Below, piece after piece: positions 22,954 through 33,508 of a stretch of 47,664 bases of DNA. The translations under genes were made by a program, and so were the position numbers. Numbering within the stretch: the stretch's first letter is position 1; every line of letters starts with the position of its first letter. The notes under the pieces were generated by a model. The model made no database searches, was not told the origin of the DNA, and was given only the letters and a program-made list of their open reading frames with translations. The stretch comes from an uncultured Burkholderiales bacterium. Lineage in GTDB: Bacteria; Pseudomonadota; Gammaproteobacteria; Burkholderiales; Burkholderiaceae_C. The DNA lies in the NCBI GenBank assembly GCA_903894995.1, contig CAITSG010000081.1, positions 1-47,664 on the forward strand, in the 5' to 3' direction.

Positions 22954-24077
22954 ACGCCCCAGCGCAATTGATACCCGTGGCGATCTCGCCCGTCGAAGAG
23001 ATCGTGGCCGAGATGAAAGCAGGCCGCATCGTGATCCTGGTCGACGAAGAAGACCGAGAAAACGAAGGCGATCTGGTGCTGGCGTCTGACCATGTCACGC
23101 CTGAGGCCATCAACTTCATGGCCCGCTTTGGCAGGGGTTTGATTTGCCTCACGCTCACCCGCGAGCGCTGCGAATTTTTGAAACTCCCGCCCATGGCAGC
23201 GCGCAATGGCACCGTCTACAGCACGGCGTTTACCGTGTCGATCGAAGCGGCCGAAGGCGTGACCACCGGCATCTCGGCCGCTGACCGTGCGCGCACGGTG
23301 CAAGCAGCCGTGGCCAAGTCCAGCCAACCCACCGACCTGGTGCAACCCGGTCACATCTTCCCGCTGCAAGCGGTGGATGGCGGAGTGCTCATGCGTGCTG
23401 GCCACACCGAGGCCGGTTGCGACCTGGCCGCCATGGCAGGCTGCTCACCGTCATCGGTGATCTGCGAGATCATGAAAGACGATGGCACCATGGCCCGCCT
23501 GCCGGACTTGCAAATCTTCGCGGCCGAGCACGGTCTCAAAATCGGCACCATCGCCGACTTGATCGAGCACCGCAGCCGCAACGAATCGCTGGTTGAACGC
23601 ATTGGCAGCCGCCCTCTGCAAACTGCGCACGGCGAGTTCACCGCCCACGCCTTCCGTGACCAAACCAACCAAGCTGTGCACTTGGCCTTGGTCAAGGGCG
23701 AATGGACGCCCGAGACCGAAGTGGCGGTCCGCGTGCACGAGCCGCTGTCGGTGCTCGACGCCCTCGAAGTCAACCGCGCCATGCATTCTTGGGGCCTGGA
23801 CGCCAGCCTGAGCTACATCAACGCCCAAGGCTGTGGCGTGGCGGTGCTGCTCAACTGCGGCGAATCGGCCGACCAATTGCTGGCCCAATTTGAAGGCCGT
23901 GCCCGCTCAGCCCAAGCACCCGAGCGCGGCAAGATGGACCTGCGCACCTACGGCGTGGGTGCACAAATTTTGCGCGAATGCGGCGTGCACAAAATGCGCC
24001 TCATGGGCCAGCCCCGCCGCATGCCCAGCATGACCGGCTACGGCCTCGAAATCACCGCTTACATCCCCAAGGAATGA
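22950..24077 (+). CDS. ribB: 3,4-dihydroxy-2-butanone-4-phosphate synthase fused to a GTP cyclohydrolase II-like domain (RibBA/RibBX type)
   Basis: N-terminal RibB motifs ([55 protein letters not shown]); C-terminal domain resembles RibA but lacks its catalytic motifs. ATGA overlap with ribE. Confidence 0.9.
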   Translation: MNAPAQLIPVAISPVEEIVAEMKAGRIVILVDEEDRENEGDLVLASDHVTPEAINFMARFGRGLICLTLTRERCEFLKLPPMAARNGTVYSTAFTVSIEAAEGVTTGISAADRARTVQAAVAKSSQPTDLVQPGHIFPLQAVDGGVLMRAGHTEAGCDLAAMAGCSPSSVICEIMKDDGTMARLPDLQIFAAEHGLKIGTIADLIEHRSRNESLVERIGSRPLQTAHGEFTAHAFRDQTNQAVHLALVKGEWTPETEVAVRVHEPLSVLDALEVNRAMHSWGLDASLSYINAQGCGVAVLLNCGESADQLLAQFEGRARSAQAPERGKMDLRTYGVGAQILRECGVHKMRLMGQPRRMPSMTGYGLEITAYIPKE

Positions 24078-24577
24078 ACATGCTCGAAGCCAACAAAGGC
24101 CAAGCCGAAGAACTCGACGGCCAATTTCTGCACATCGGCATCGTGCAAGCCCGTTTCAACGAAGACATCACCAACGCCCTGGCCAAAGCCTGCATCGCAG
24201 AACTCGAAGCGCTGGGCGTGACCAGCATCGACCACGTCATGGTGCCTGGCGCTCTGGAAGTGCCTGTGGCCCTGCAAGCCATGGCCGAGCGGGCCGAGTA
24301 CGACGCGCTGATCGCGCTGGGCTGCATCATTCGCGGCGAGACCTACCACTTTGAGTTGGTGGCCAACGAGTCGGGTGCGGGCGTGAGCCGCGTGGCACTC
24401 GACTACAACCTGCCGATCGCCAACGCGATTTTGACCACCGAAAACATGGAACAAGCCATCGTGCGCCAGACCGAAAAAGGCCGCGATGCAGCCCGCGTGG
24501 CGGTCGAGATGGCCTGCATCATGGACGACCTGTCGGCTGACCTGGCCGAAGAGTTTGACGACGAAGAGAACACCTGA
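24074..24577 (+). CDS. ribH: 6,7-dimethyl-8-ribityllumazine synthase
   Basis: [60 protein letters not shown] overlap with the upstream gene. Confidence 0.95.
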   Translation: MNMLEANKGQAEELDGQFLHIGIVQARFNEDITNALAKACIAELEALGVTSIDHVMVPGALEVPVALQAMAERAEYDALIALGCIIRGETYHFELVANESGAGVSRVALDYNLPIANAILTTENMEQAIVRQTEKGRDAARVAVEMACIMDDLSADLAEEFDDEENT

Positions 24578-25101
24578 TGAACGACCTGAACAGCACGCCA
24601 GAGCCAGAAGCGGCAAACGCATCGCCAGCAGCAGCTGGCACGCGCAAGTCGTCTGCCAAGCCGGCACGCAGCCGTTCGCGCGAATTTGCGTTGCAGGCGC
24701 TGTACCAGCACATCGTGGGCAAAAACGAAGCTTCCGACATCGACGTGTTCACCCGCGACCTGTCTGGCTTTCACAAAGCCGATTCGGCCCATTACGACGC
24801 CCTGCTCTACGGTTGCACCGAACAAGCTCAGGCTCTGGACGCCTTGATCGCGCCCAAGCTCGACCGCAGCTTTGCCGAGATTTCGCCCATCGAGCGCGCC
24901 ATCATGTGGATCGGCGTGTATGAAATGCAGCACTGCCTGGACGTGCCCTGGCGTGTGGTGCTCAACGAATGCATCGAGCTGACCAAGGACTTTGGCGGCA
25001 CCGACGGGCACAAGTATGTGAACGCCGTGCTGAACGGCCTGGCCCCCGAACTGCGCAGCGCCGAAGTGCAAGCCGACCGCCAGTCCGGCCGCATCAAATA
25101 A
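24577..25101 (+). CDS. nusB: Transcription antitermination protein NusB
   Basis: [60 protein letters not shown]. Confidence 0.94.
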   Translation: MNDLNSTPEPEAANASPAAAGTRKSSAKPARSRSREFALQALYQHIVGKNEASDIDVFTRDLSGFHKADSAHYDALLYGCTEQAQALDALIAPKLDRSFAEISPIERAIMWIGVYEMQHCLDVPWRVVLNECIELTKDFGGTDGHKYVNAVLNGLAPELRSAEVQADRQSGRIK

Positions 25102-25111
25102 GCCAGACACC

Positions 25112-26299
25112 ATGCGCATCTCTGAGCGAGCCGAGCGGATCGAGCCCTTTTGGGTGATGGAAGTGGCCAAGGCCGCTTCGAAAAAAGCCCGAGAGGTCGC
25201 GCACACCGACCGACCCGTGGTCTTTCTGAACATCGGCGAGCCCGATTTCACCGCCCCACCCCGCGTGCAGCAAGCGGCCCAAGCCGCCATTGAACACGGT
25301 CAAACCCAATACACCCCCGCGCTGGGCCTGGACGCCTTGCGTCAAGCCATCAGCCAGTGGTATGCGCAGCGCTTTGGCGTGCAGGTGCCCGCCAGCCGCA
25401 TTGTGGTCACCGCAGGTGCGTCGGCGGCTTTGCAACTGGCCTGCCTGGCGTTGATTGACCAGGGCGACGAAATCCTGATGCCCGACCCGAGCTACCCTTG
25501 CAACCGCCACTTTGTGAGCGCGGCCGAAGGCACAGCCGTGCTGGTGCCCACCACTGCCGAAGAGCGTTTTCAATTGAGCGCCGCCAAAGTGGCCGCCGCC
25601 TGGGGGCCCAACACCCGAGGCGTCTTGCTGGCCTCTCCCTCCAACCCCACGGGCACCTCGATTGACCCGGCCGAGCTGGCCCGCATCATCGAGGTCGTAC
25701 GCGATCAAGGTGGCATCACCCTGATCGACGAAATTTACTTGGGCCTGAGCCACGACGACGCTTTTGGCCAAAGCGCCCTGGCCTTGGGCGATGACGTCAT
25801 CAGCATCAACAGCTTCAGCAAATACTTCAACATGACCGGCTGGCGTCTGGGCTGGCTGGTGGTGCCCGAGGCCCTGGTGCCCGTGCTGGAGCGCCTGGCG
25901 CAAAACCTCTTCATCTGTGCCAGCACCGTAGCCCAACAGGCGGCCCTGGCCTGCTTTGAGCCCGAGAGCCTGGCCGAATACGAGCGCCGCCGCGCCGAAT
26001 TCAAGGCCCGGCGTGACTATTTTCTGCCGGCCCTGAACGACTTGGGCCTGACCGTTCCCGTCGCCCCCGATGGGGCGTTTTACGCCTGGGCTGATTGCTC
26101 GTCAGCGTGCCAAAAGCTGGGCATCAAAGACAGTTGGGACTTCGCCTTTGCCGCGCTGGAACACGCCCATGTGGCCGTCACGCCGGGTCGCGACTTTGGC
26201 ACCGACCAGACGGCTCGCTTTGTGCGCTTTTCCACCGCCAACTCGATGGCAGAATTGCAAACTGCCATCGCCCGCCTCAAAGCCTGGTTGCAACCATGA
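25112..26299 (+). CDS. Class I/II PLP-dependent aminotransferase
   Basis: NIGEPDFTAPPRVQQAAQAAI, DPSYPCNRHFV, ASPSNPTGTSIDPAEL, INSFSKYFNMTGWRLGWLV (Schiff-base lysine). Confidence 0.93.
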   Translation: MRISERAERIEPFWVMEVAKAASKKAREVAHTDRPVVFLNIGEPDFTAPPRVQQAAQAAIEHGQTQYTPALGLDALRQAISQWYAQRFGVQVPASRIVVTAGASAALQLACLALIDQGDEILMPDPSYPCNRHFVSAAEGTAVLVPTTAEERFQLSAAKVAAAWGPNTRGVLLASPSNPTGTSIDPAELARIIEVVRDQGGITLIDEIYLGLSHDDAFGQSALALGDDVISINSFSKYFNMTGWRLGWLVVPEALVPVLERLAQNLFICASTVAQQAALACFEPESLAEYERRRAEFKARRDYFLPALNDLGLTVPVAPDGAFYAWADCSSACQKLGIKDSWDFAFAALEHAHVAVTPGRDFGTDQTARFVRFSTANSMAELQTAIARLKAWLQP

Positions 26300-26721
26300 G
26301 CGCACCCAACTCCAGCGTTTTCGAGCACCCCATCCGCATCTATTGGGAAGACACCGACGCGGGCGGCATCGTGTTTTATGCCAACTACCTCAAGTTCTTT
26401 GAACGTGCGCGCACCGAATGGCTGCGTGACCTGGGCTTTGGCCAACAAGTGTTGCGCGATGAATCGGGCGGCATGTTTGTCGTGGCTGAAACCGCTGTCA
26501 AATACCACTCGCCTGCCCGCCTGGATGACACGCTGGTCGTCACGGCCGAGTTGCAAACCGGCGGCAAAGCCAGCCTCAGCATTGCCCAGCGCGCCTACCT
26601 GCGCTCACCGGACCAAGCCGACCGACTGCTGGCCGAAGGCAGCATTCGCCTCGGCTGGGTCGACAGCACCACCTTGAAACCCGGCCGCATCCCGGCCCCT
26701 GTTCTGGAAGCCCTGAAATGA
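26296..26721 (+). CDS. ybgC: Tol-Pal-associated acyl-CoA thioesterase YbgC
   Basis: [38 protein letters not shown]. Confidence 0.94.
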   Translation: MSAPNSSVFEHPIRIYWEDTDAGGIVFYANYLKFFERARTEWLRDLGFGQQVLRDESGGMFVVAETAVKYHSPARLDDTLVVTAELQTGGKASLSIAQRAYLRSPDQADRLLAEGSIRLGWVDSTTLKPGRIPAPVLEALK

Positions 26722-27422
26722 ACCAAGACATGTCCATCGTCTCGCTGTTGCTGCATGCCAGTTTTGTGGTGCAGTTGGTGGTGCTGATTTTGCTCGGCAT
26801 CTCGGTGTCCAGCTGGGCGGCCATTGTGCGCAAGCTCACAGCCATCAAACGCATCAAAACCCTGAACGATGAGTTTGAACGCGTCTTCTGGTCGGGCACC
26901 AGCCTCAACGAGCTGTTCAACGCAGCCAGTCAGAACGCCAAACTCTCCGGCCCCATGGAGCGCATTTTTGCCAGCGGCATGCGCGAATACCAAAAACTGC
27001 GCGAGCGCCGCATCAGCGATACTGGCACCTTGCTCGACGGCGCGCGCCGCGCCATGCGCGCCAGCTTCCAGCGTGAAATGGACGTGGCCGAATCGCAACT
27101 GGCCTTTTTGGCCTCGGTCGGCTCGATCTCGCCCTACGTCGGCTTGTTTGGCACGGTGTGGGGCATCATGCACGCCTTCACCGGGCTGGCCAGTTTGCAG
27201 CAAGTGACGCTGGCCACGGTGGCCCCGGGCATTGCCGAAGCGCTGGTGGCCACCGCCATCGGTCTGTTTGCCGCCATTCCCGCCGTGCTGGCCTACAACC
27301 GCTTCTCACACGACGTAGACCGCATCGCCATCAAGCTCGAAACTTTCATTGAAGAGTTCTCCAACATCCTGCAGCGCAGCCTGGGTGGTGCAGGCGCAGG
27401 CCAGTCGGCCTCCGGCCACTGA
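26718..27422 (+). CDS. tolQ: Tol-Pal system protein TolQ
   Basis: ExbB/TolQ family; [52 protein letters not shown]. Confidence 0.96.
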   Translation: MNQDMSIVSLLLHASFVVQLVVLILLGISVSSWAAIVRKLTAIKRIKTLNDEFERVFWSGTSLNELFNAASQNAKLSGPMERIFASGMREYQKLRERRISDTGTLLDGARRAMRASFQREMDVAESQLAFLASVGSISPYVGLFGTVWGIMHAFTGLASLQQVTLATVAPGIAEALVATAIGLFAAIPAVLAYNRFSHDVDRIAIKLETFIEEFSNILQRSLGGAGAGQSASGH

Positions 27423-27436
27423 AGGGAGCCGAGCGC

Positions 27437-27856
27437 ATGCCTGCCACATCATCACGCGGTCGTGGACGCCGCACCATCGCTGAAATCAACATGGTCCCCT
27501 TCATCGATGTGATGCTGGTGCTGCTGATCATTTTCATGGTCACCGCCCCCATGATCACGCCCAGCATGGTCGACCTGCCCAGCGTGGGCAAAGCCGCCAA
27601 GCAACCGGACCAAGTCATTCAAATCGTGATTCAAAAAGACGAGCGGCTGAGCTTGTCTGGCGATGGCAAAACCGACAGTGCCAATTTGAGCAACGTGGCC
27701 GCCAAGGTCAAGCAGCGCGTCGGCGAGCACAACAACACCGCCGTTGTCATCAGCGCCGACCGCAACGTGAAATATGAAACCGTGGTCAAAGTGATGGACA
27801 GCTTGCAACGCGCCGGCATTGCCCGCGTCGGCTTGTCGGTCCAGCTGGCCCCCTGA
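27437..27856 (+). CDS. tolR: Tol-Pal system protein TolR
   Basis: ExbD/TolR family; IAEINMVPFIDVMLVLLIIFMVTAPMI. Confidence 0.96.
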   Translation: MPATSSRGRGRRTIAEINMVPFIDVMLVLLIIFMVTAPMITPSMVDLPSVGKAAKQPDQVIQIVIQKDERLSLSGDGKTDSANLSNVAAKVKQRVGEHNNTAVVISADRNVKYETVVKVMDSLQRAGIARVGLSVQLAP

Positions 27857-27867
27857 GAGCCGCTCCT

Positions 27868-28833
27868 GTGAACGCCAAGTCCGTCCCGCATCTGGAATTT
27901 GCACCCCCGCCTCAGCCTGGGAATCAGAGCGCTTGGTGGATTGCAGGTTTGGCGCATGGGGCGCTTTTCTTGGCATTGGGCTTGGCCACGGCATGGAAAA
28001 CCCAAATTCAAACTGTCCAAGCCGAAGCCGAATTGTGGTCAGCCTTGCCCCAAGCTGCAGCCCCTCGAGCGCAAGAACCAAGCCCTAGCCCTGCAGTACC
28101 GACGCCAGTAACTGCACCGCAAAAGACAGCCCAATCCAGGCCGCCGCCTGCCCCCGATCCAGAGTTGGAGCGACGCGACGCTCAAATCGCCCTCGAGAAG
28201 AAAAAGCAACTGGAAAAAAAGAAAGAAGCTGAAAAACTCAAAGCCGAGCAGCTTCGCAAAGAGCGAGAAAAACAAGAAAAAGAGGCCCAAGACAAAGCGG
28301 CCAATGACAAAGCGCTGAAAGAAACAGCCCTCAAAGAGAAAAAGGCAAAAGAAGAGCGCGACCGGAAAAAAGCCGAGGACAAAAACAAAGCCGATGCCGA
28401 ACAAAAAAAGCGCAAGCAAGAACAGGCCCAAAAAGCCGCTCAGGACAAGGCGGATGAAGTCAGTGCCGAGAACTTGCGCAAGGAAAATCTACAACGCATG
28501 CAAGGCATGGCGGGGGCTTCGGGTGGCTCCAACGCCACAGGCAGTGCCCTCAAATCATCGGGGCCCTCGGCGAGCTATGCAGGACGCTTGGTTGGCCGCA
28601 TCAAACCCAACATCACTTACCCCGGCGAAGCCATTGGCAACCCGCGGGCCGAGGTCGAAGTCAAAGTCAACCCTGACGGCACCATCTTGAGCCGTCGCAT
28701 CGTGCAGTCCAGCGGCAACAAGGCCTGGGACGACGCAGTGCTGCGGGCCATCGACAAAACCGAAGTCTTCCCCAGAGACAGTGACGGGCGCGTGCCCCCC
28801 TTGATGGTGTTGGGCTTCAGGCCGCTGGACTGA
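27868..28833 (+). CDS. tolA: TolA / TonB C-terminal domain protein
   Basis: GTG start; N-terminal TM, long K/E/A-rich helix, C-terminal YAGRLVGRIKPNITYPGEAIGNPRAEVEVKVNPDGTILSRRIVQSSGNKAWDDAVLRAI. Confidence 0.93.
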   Translation: MNAKSVPHLEFAPPPQPGNQSAWWIAGLAHGALFLALGLATAWKTQIQTVQAEAELWSALPQAAAPRAQEPSPSPAVPTPVTAPQKTAQSRPPPAPDPELERRDAQIALEKKKQLEKKKEAEKLKAEQLRKEREKQEKEAQDKAANDKALKETALKEKKAKEERDRKKAEDKNKADAEQKKRKQEQAQKAAQDKADEVSAENLRKENLQRMQGMAGASGGSNATGSALKSSGPSASYAGRLVGRIKPNITYPGEAIGNPRAEVEVKVNPDGTILSRRIVQSSGNKAWDDAVLRAIDKTEVFPRDSDGRVPPLMVLGFRPLD

Positions 28834-29018
28834 CAAGGACATGGCCCGTTCGTCTTCACAAACCTCAACGGCTTGCGAGCATGGATGAGTTAACAGACTC
28901 CACTACAAAGATGGCCTGTCTGTGTCAAGCTTGGTCTTGAACTGTCGATACACAAGACAAGCCATTTTTATCGTCGGCCTGCGGGCAGGCCTGATCCACC
29001 GCACTTTGGACACACAAC

Positions 29019-29813
29019 ATGCTGAAAATTGTGGGTATCTGTTTCACAACTGCTGGTCTCGTTCTAGGTGCGGGGCCAACATGGGCTCAAGGCAGTCAAT
29101 CCAAAGGCTGTTTTGTGGCCCATTTCAAGTCACTGGCCTTAAAAACCCACAACCCACAACAGCGTGCTGTCTTGGCAGAGCAGTGGCTGCAACAAAACAC
29201 CCCCAACTGCACCAAGTCCCAACTGTCCTCCTTGCAGGCCAACAGCCCCAATTGGCTGGGCAGCTCCTTGACCCTCGAAATCTCATCCATCCTAGAAGGT
29301 GCCATTGAAGCCAGTATCTCAGGCAACCCTGAATTGATGGGGCGACTTTACGAGTCATTGGGAAAGGAGGGGACCAGCGGCAACGTCACCCTGACCAACC
29401 CGGTTGCACGGGCCCCGGTGGTTCAACCCATGGTCAACAACGGCGTGATCCCGGGCAGTGCGAACTTCGGCACCATTTCGGGCAACACCAACTTGAACCA
29501 AACCACCAACAACCTGAGCAATGCCAACAGCAATGCCAAAACGACAGCCAGCAGCACCCTCAACCCGACCAACCCGGTTGCAAGGGCACCGGTGGTTCAA
29601 CCCATGGTCAACAACGGCGTGCTCCCGAGCGGTGCGAACTACGGCAACATTTCGGGCAACACCAACCTGAACCAAACCACGAACAACCTGAGCAATGCGA
29701 ACAGCAACGCCAGAACGACAGCCAACAGCTCCGTCACCGACGCCAGTAAAACGGCAATCGGCCAAGGCAGCCCTGCTGCAAACATTCAGGGCAAACCCCA
29801 GGCAACGCGTTGA
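29019..29813 (+). CDS. Putative secreted protein with two 58-aa N/T/S-rich direct repeats
   Basis: 264 aa; signal peptide MLKIVGICFTTAGLVLGAGPTWAQ; repeated block TNPVARAPVVQPMVNNGV(I/L)P...SGNTNLNQTTNNLSNANSNA(K/R)TTA. Confidence 0.75.
   Translation: MLKIVGICFTTAGLVLGAGPTWAQGSQSKGCFVAHFKSLALKTHNPQQRAVLAEQWLQQNTPNCTKSQLSSLQANSPNWLGSSLTLEISSILEGAIEASISGNPELMGRLYESLGKEGTSGNVTLTNPVARAPVVQPMVNNGVIPGSANFGTISGNTNLNQTTNNLSNANSNAKTTASSTLNPTNPVARAPVVQPMVNNGVLPSGANYGNISGNTNLNQTTNNLSNANSNARTTANSSVTDASKTAIGQGSPAANIQGKPQATR
29394..29741 (+). repeat. Two tandem 174-bp in-frame direct repeats in the secreted-protein gene
   Basis: ACCAACCCGGTTGCA(C/A)GGGC(C/A)CCGGTGGTTCAACCCATGGTCAACAACGGCGTG begins at 29394 and again at 29568 (174 bp = 58 codons apart). 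Confidence 0.85.
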
Positions 29814-29914
29814 GCCCTCAGCGTCAAGGGTTTTCCATCAGAACACTGATCCCAAACCAGAAAGCAGACATCGGCATCACAGCCGAGTGAACTGCCATCC
29901 ACTGAACATACGAC

Positions 29915-32900
29915 TCAGTCGTACACGATCCGCGATTGACCCTGATCAGCCTGCGCCATCCAGCTGGCCAAGGCCGCGTCGGTGGGGAAGAATTTGGCGG
30001 CATCGCCCAGCGCCAGCTCGGCGCGGGCGGCCATTTCGTCCTTGCGCCGCTCCAACACCAATCGCACGGACAAGCCTCGCACCAGATCGCCTTGTTCGGT
30101 CTGCTCGCGCTGCGCTGGGAACTCGCGCACCAAGCGAGCAATGTCGGGCGCACGGCCATTGACCGCCACACGCAGGTATTTGCCGTAGCGGCAACGGGCT
30201 GTCCCCAAATCCATGATCTGCTCGATCTTGAGACGGAACCCGCCTGAGAAACGGTCGGCCTGCATCTTGGCCGTGACGATGATGAGTTCGTCGTCTTTGA
30301 GCAAATGCTTGGCCGAGTTGATCAAGGATTCGTCGGCCGTGGCCTCCATCACACCCGATTTGTCGTCGAGCTTGAAGATGGCCACCTTGCCGCGCTGGCC
30401 GTTGATGATGCGCAAATCGCTCACGATGCCCGCCAGCACCATGGACTCGCGGCTGTCGATCAGCTCGTCGATCTTGCGGCGTGCGAACTGGCGCACTTCG
30501 CGCTCTACCGCGTCAAACAAATGACCCGACAAGAAAAAGCCCACGGCGGTTTTTTCCAGCAACAAGCGCTCTTTGATGCCCCAAGGCATGACCTCCACCA
30601 AGTCGGGCTCTTGGGTACTCGATCCGTGCGAATCGTCTCCCAGCATGTCAAAGAGGCCGCCTTGCTTGGCGTTGGCCACAGAGGCCGCTGCAAACTCGAA
30701 AGCCTTGTCGATGCTGACCGACAAGGCCGCCCGGTTCATGTGCAAAGAATCAAAGGCACCGGCTTTGATGAGCGCATCCACCGTGCGCTTGTTGATGCGG
30801 CTGCGGTCCACCCGCACAGCAAAGTCAAACAAGCTTTTGAAAGGCCCCCCTTCTTTTCGGGCCGCCACAATCGCCTCAATCGCTTGCTGGCCCGTGCCTT
30901 TGATGGCACCCAAACCGTAACGGATGATTTTGTCGGTCACCGGTTCGAAGCGGTGCGTGCCCCGGTTCACGTCTGGCGGGTCAAAGCGGATGCCGAACTT
31001 GAGCGCGTCTTCGTGCAAGACTTTGAGCTTGTCGGTGTCGTCCATCTCCACCGTCATGTTGGCGCAGAAGAACTCGGCGGTGTAGTGCACCTTGAGCCAG
31101 CCCGTGTGGTAAGCCAGCAGCGAATACGCAGCCGCGTGCGACTTGTTAAAGCCGTAACCCGCGAACTTTTCCATCAGGTCAAAGACTTCGTCGGCCTTGT
31201 CTTGCGCGATGTTATGGGTTGAAAGAGCGCCTGCGCGAAACTTCTCGCGGTGCTCGGCCATTTCTTCGACCTTTTTCTTGCCCATGGCCCGGCGCAGCAA
31301 ATCAGCGCCGCCCAGCGAATAACCGCCCAAAATCTGCGCAGTCTGCATCACCTGCTCTTGGTAAACCATGATGCCGTAGGTCTCACTCAGCATCTCGGCC
31401 ACCGCCGGGTGGGGGTATTCCACCTCTTCGCGACCATGTTTACGAGCCACAAAGCTGGGGATCAGGTCCATGGGTCCTGGACGGTACAAGGCGTTCAGCG
31501 CAATCAGGTCTTCCAGGCGGCTGGGGCGGGCGTCGCGTAACATGCCCTGCATGCCCCGGCTTTCAAACTGGAACACGGCCTCGGTCTTGCCGTCTGCAAA
31601 AAGTTTGTAAGTCGGCGCATCGTCCAGCGGGATATTCTCAAAGGCGAATTTGTCCTGGCCTTTGTGCCGCTTCATGATGAACTCGCGGGCGATCTCCAAA
31701 ATGGTCAGCGTGGCCAGCCCCAAGAAGTCGAACTTCACCAGCCCCGCAGACTCCACGTCGTCCTTGTCGTATTGGCTAACCGCCGATTCGCTGCCAGGCT
31801 GCTGGTAGAGCGGGCAAAAGTCGGTCAACTTGCCCGGCGCGATCAACACGCCACCGGCGTGCATGCCAATGTTGCGGGTCATGCCTTCGAGTTTTTGCGC
31901 CAACTCGATCAAGGTCCTCACATCCTCTTCGCGCTCAATGCGCTCGGCCAGGATCGGCTCCATGGCGATCGCATAGTTGTTTTTGTCGCCCTCTTTGGGC
32001 GTGGCGGGCGGGTACTGCAGCGTGACCGACATGCCTGGCTTGTTGGGGATCAGCTTGCTGATGCCGTCACAAAAGGTGTAGCTCATGTCCAGCACACGGC
32101 CCACGTCGCGGATCGCCGCACGCGCGGCCATGGTGCCGAAGGTGGCGATCTGACTGACCGCGTCGCGGCCATACTTGTCCTTCACATAGTCGATCACCCG
32201 GTCGCGGTTGCCCTGGCAAAAGTCGATGTCGAAGTCGGGCATGGACACCCGCTCGGGGTTCAAAAACCGCTCAAACAGCAAGCTGTATTGCAGCGGGTCC
32301 AGGTCGGTGATTTTGAGTGCATAGGCCACCAGCGAGCCCGCGCCTGAACCCCGGCCTGGCCCCACGGGGCAGCCGTTGGCTTTGGCCCACTGGATGAAAT
32401 CACCAACGATCAGGAAGTAGCCCGGAAAACCCATCTTCAAGATGGTGCCCAGTTCAAACTCAAGCCGCTCCATATAGCGCGCTCGCTCGGCATCGCGTTT
32501 GGCATCATCGGGGTACAGGTGCTGTAGGCGTTCTTCCAAGCCTTCCAATGAGACATGGCGAAAATAATCATCCACCGACATGACCACGCCCTTGACCGGC
32601 GGAATCGGGAAATTGGGCAGCTGCGGCTTGCCCAGCACCAGGCTCAGGTTGCAGCGCTTGGCAATCTCCAGGGTGTTGGCAATCGCGCTGGGCACGTCGG
32701 CAAACAGCGCACACATTTCTTGTGAGGACTTGAAATACTGGTCCCGGGTGAAACGCCGCACACGGCGCGGGTTGGCCAGAATTTCGCCTTCGGAAATGCA
32801 CACCCGCGCCTCGTGCGCTTCATAGTCTTCGGTCGCCAAAAATTGGACCGGGTGCGTGGCCACCACCGGCAAGCCCAAGCGTGCGGCCAGCGCCACAGCC

Positions 32901-33442
32901 CCGGCCACCTGCGGCTCGTCTTCTGGGCGACCAGCCCGCTGCAATTCCAGGTAAAAACGGTGCGGAAAGATGGACGCCAGTTGCAACGCCATGTCGGCGG
33001 CTTTGTCGCTATCGCCTTGCACCAGGGCCTGCCCCACCGGGCCTGCCTGTGCGCCAGACATGAGGATCAGGCCTTCGGCCAGTTCCATGAGCCAAGTCAG
33101 CCTGACCACAGCCACGTTTTTGACCACGTTCTGTGTCCAGGCCCGGGCCAGCAGTTCGCAAATATTCAGATAACCCTGGTGGCTTTGCACCAGTAGAGCC
33201 ACTCGACTGATGGCCCCCAGATCACCGCCCAGACCTTCGAGGTTGATTTCTGCGCCCAAAATGGGCTTGACGCCTTTGCTCCGACCTTCCTTGTAGAACT
33301 TGACCCCACCAAACAGGTTGTTCAGGTCGGTGAGGGCCAAAGCCGGTTGCCGATCTTGGGCCGCTTTTTGTATGACTTCGTCAATGCGGCAGGTCGAGTC
33401 AACGACGGAAAATTCGGAGTGCAAGCGCAGGTGAACAAACAT
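29915..33442 (-). CDS. dnaE: DNA polymerase III subunit alpha
   Basis: 1175 aa; PHP domain MFVHLRLHSEFSVVDSTCRIDEVI, GRGSGAGSLVAYALKITDLDPLQYSLLFERFLNPERVSMPDFDIDFC. Confidence 0.97.
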   Translation of the reverse strand: MFVHLRLHSEFSVVDSTCRIDEVIQKAAQDRQPALALTDLNNLFGGVKFYKEGRSKGVKPILGAEINLEGLGGDLGAISRVALLVQSHQGYLNICELLARAWTQNVVKNVAVVRLTWLMELAEGLILMSGAQAGPVGQALVQGDSDKAADMALQLASIFPHRFYLELQRAGRPEDEPQVAGAVALAARLGLPVVATHPVQFLATEDYEAHEARVCISEGEILANPRRVRRFTRDQYFKSSQEMCALFADVPSAIANTLEIAKRCNLSLVLGKPQLPNFPIPPVKGVVMSVDDYFRHVSLEGLEERLQHLYPDDAKRDAERARYMERLEFELGTILKMGFPGYFLIVGDFIQWAKANGCPVGPGRGSGAGSLVAYALKITDLDPLQYSLLFERFLNPERVSMPDFDIDFCQGNRDRVIDYVKDKYGRDAVSQIATFGTMAARAAIRDVGRVLDMSYTFCDGISKLIPNKPGMSVTLQYPPATPKEGDKNNYAIAMEPILAERIEREEDVRTLIELAQKLEGMTRNIGMHAGGVLIAPGKLTDFCPLYQQPGSESAVSQYDKDDVESAGLVKFDFLGLATLTILEIAREFIMKRHKGQDKFAFENIPLDDAPTYKLFADGKTEAVFQFESRGMQGMLRDARPSRLEDLIALNALYRPGPMDLIPSFVARKHGREEVEYPHPAVAEMLSETYGIMVYQEQVMQTAQILGGYSLGGADLLRRAMGKKKVEEMAEHREKFRAGALSTHNIAQDKADEVFDLMEKFAGYGFNKSHAAAYSLLAYHTGWLKVHYTAEFFCANMTVEMDDTDKLKVLHEDALKFGIRFDPPDVNRGTHRFEPVTDKIIRYGLGAIKGTGQQAIEAIVAARKEGGPFKSLFDFAVRVDRSRINKRTVDALIKAGAFDSLHMNRAALSVSIDKAFEFAAASVANAKQGGLFDMLGDDSHGSSTQEPDLVEVMPWGIKERLLLEKTAVGFFLSGHLFDAVEREVRQFARRKIDELIDSRESMVLAGIVSDLRIINGQRGKVAIFKLDDKSGVMEATADESLINSAKHLLKDDELIIVTAKMQADRFSGGFRLKIEQIMDLGTARCRYGKYLRVAVNGRAPDIARLVREFPAQREQTEQGDLVRGLSVRLVLERRKDEMAARAELALGDAAKFFPTDAALASWMAQADQGQSRIVYD

Positions 33443-33508
33443 ATTCCTTATTGTAGAAGGCCAGAGGTCACAGCACGGTGCAATTTGCAGCCTTTGCGTG
33501 ACCTCACC

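Noticed and set aside
27868-28833. Lys/Glu-rich low-complexity tract as a novel repeat protein
   Set aside because: It is the expected long helical domain II of TolA.
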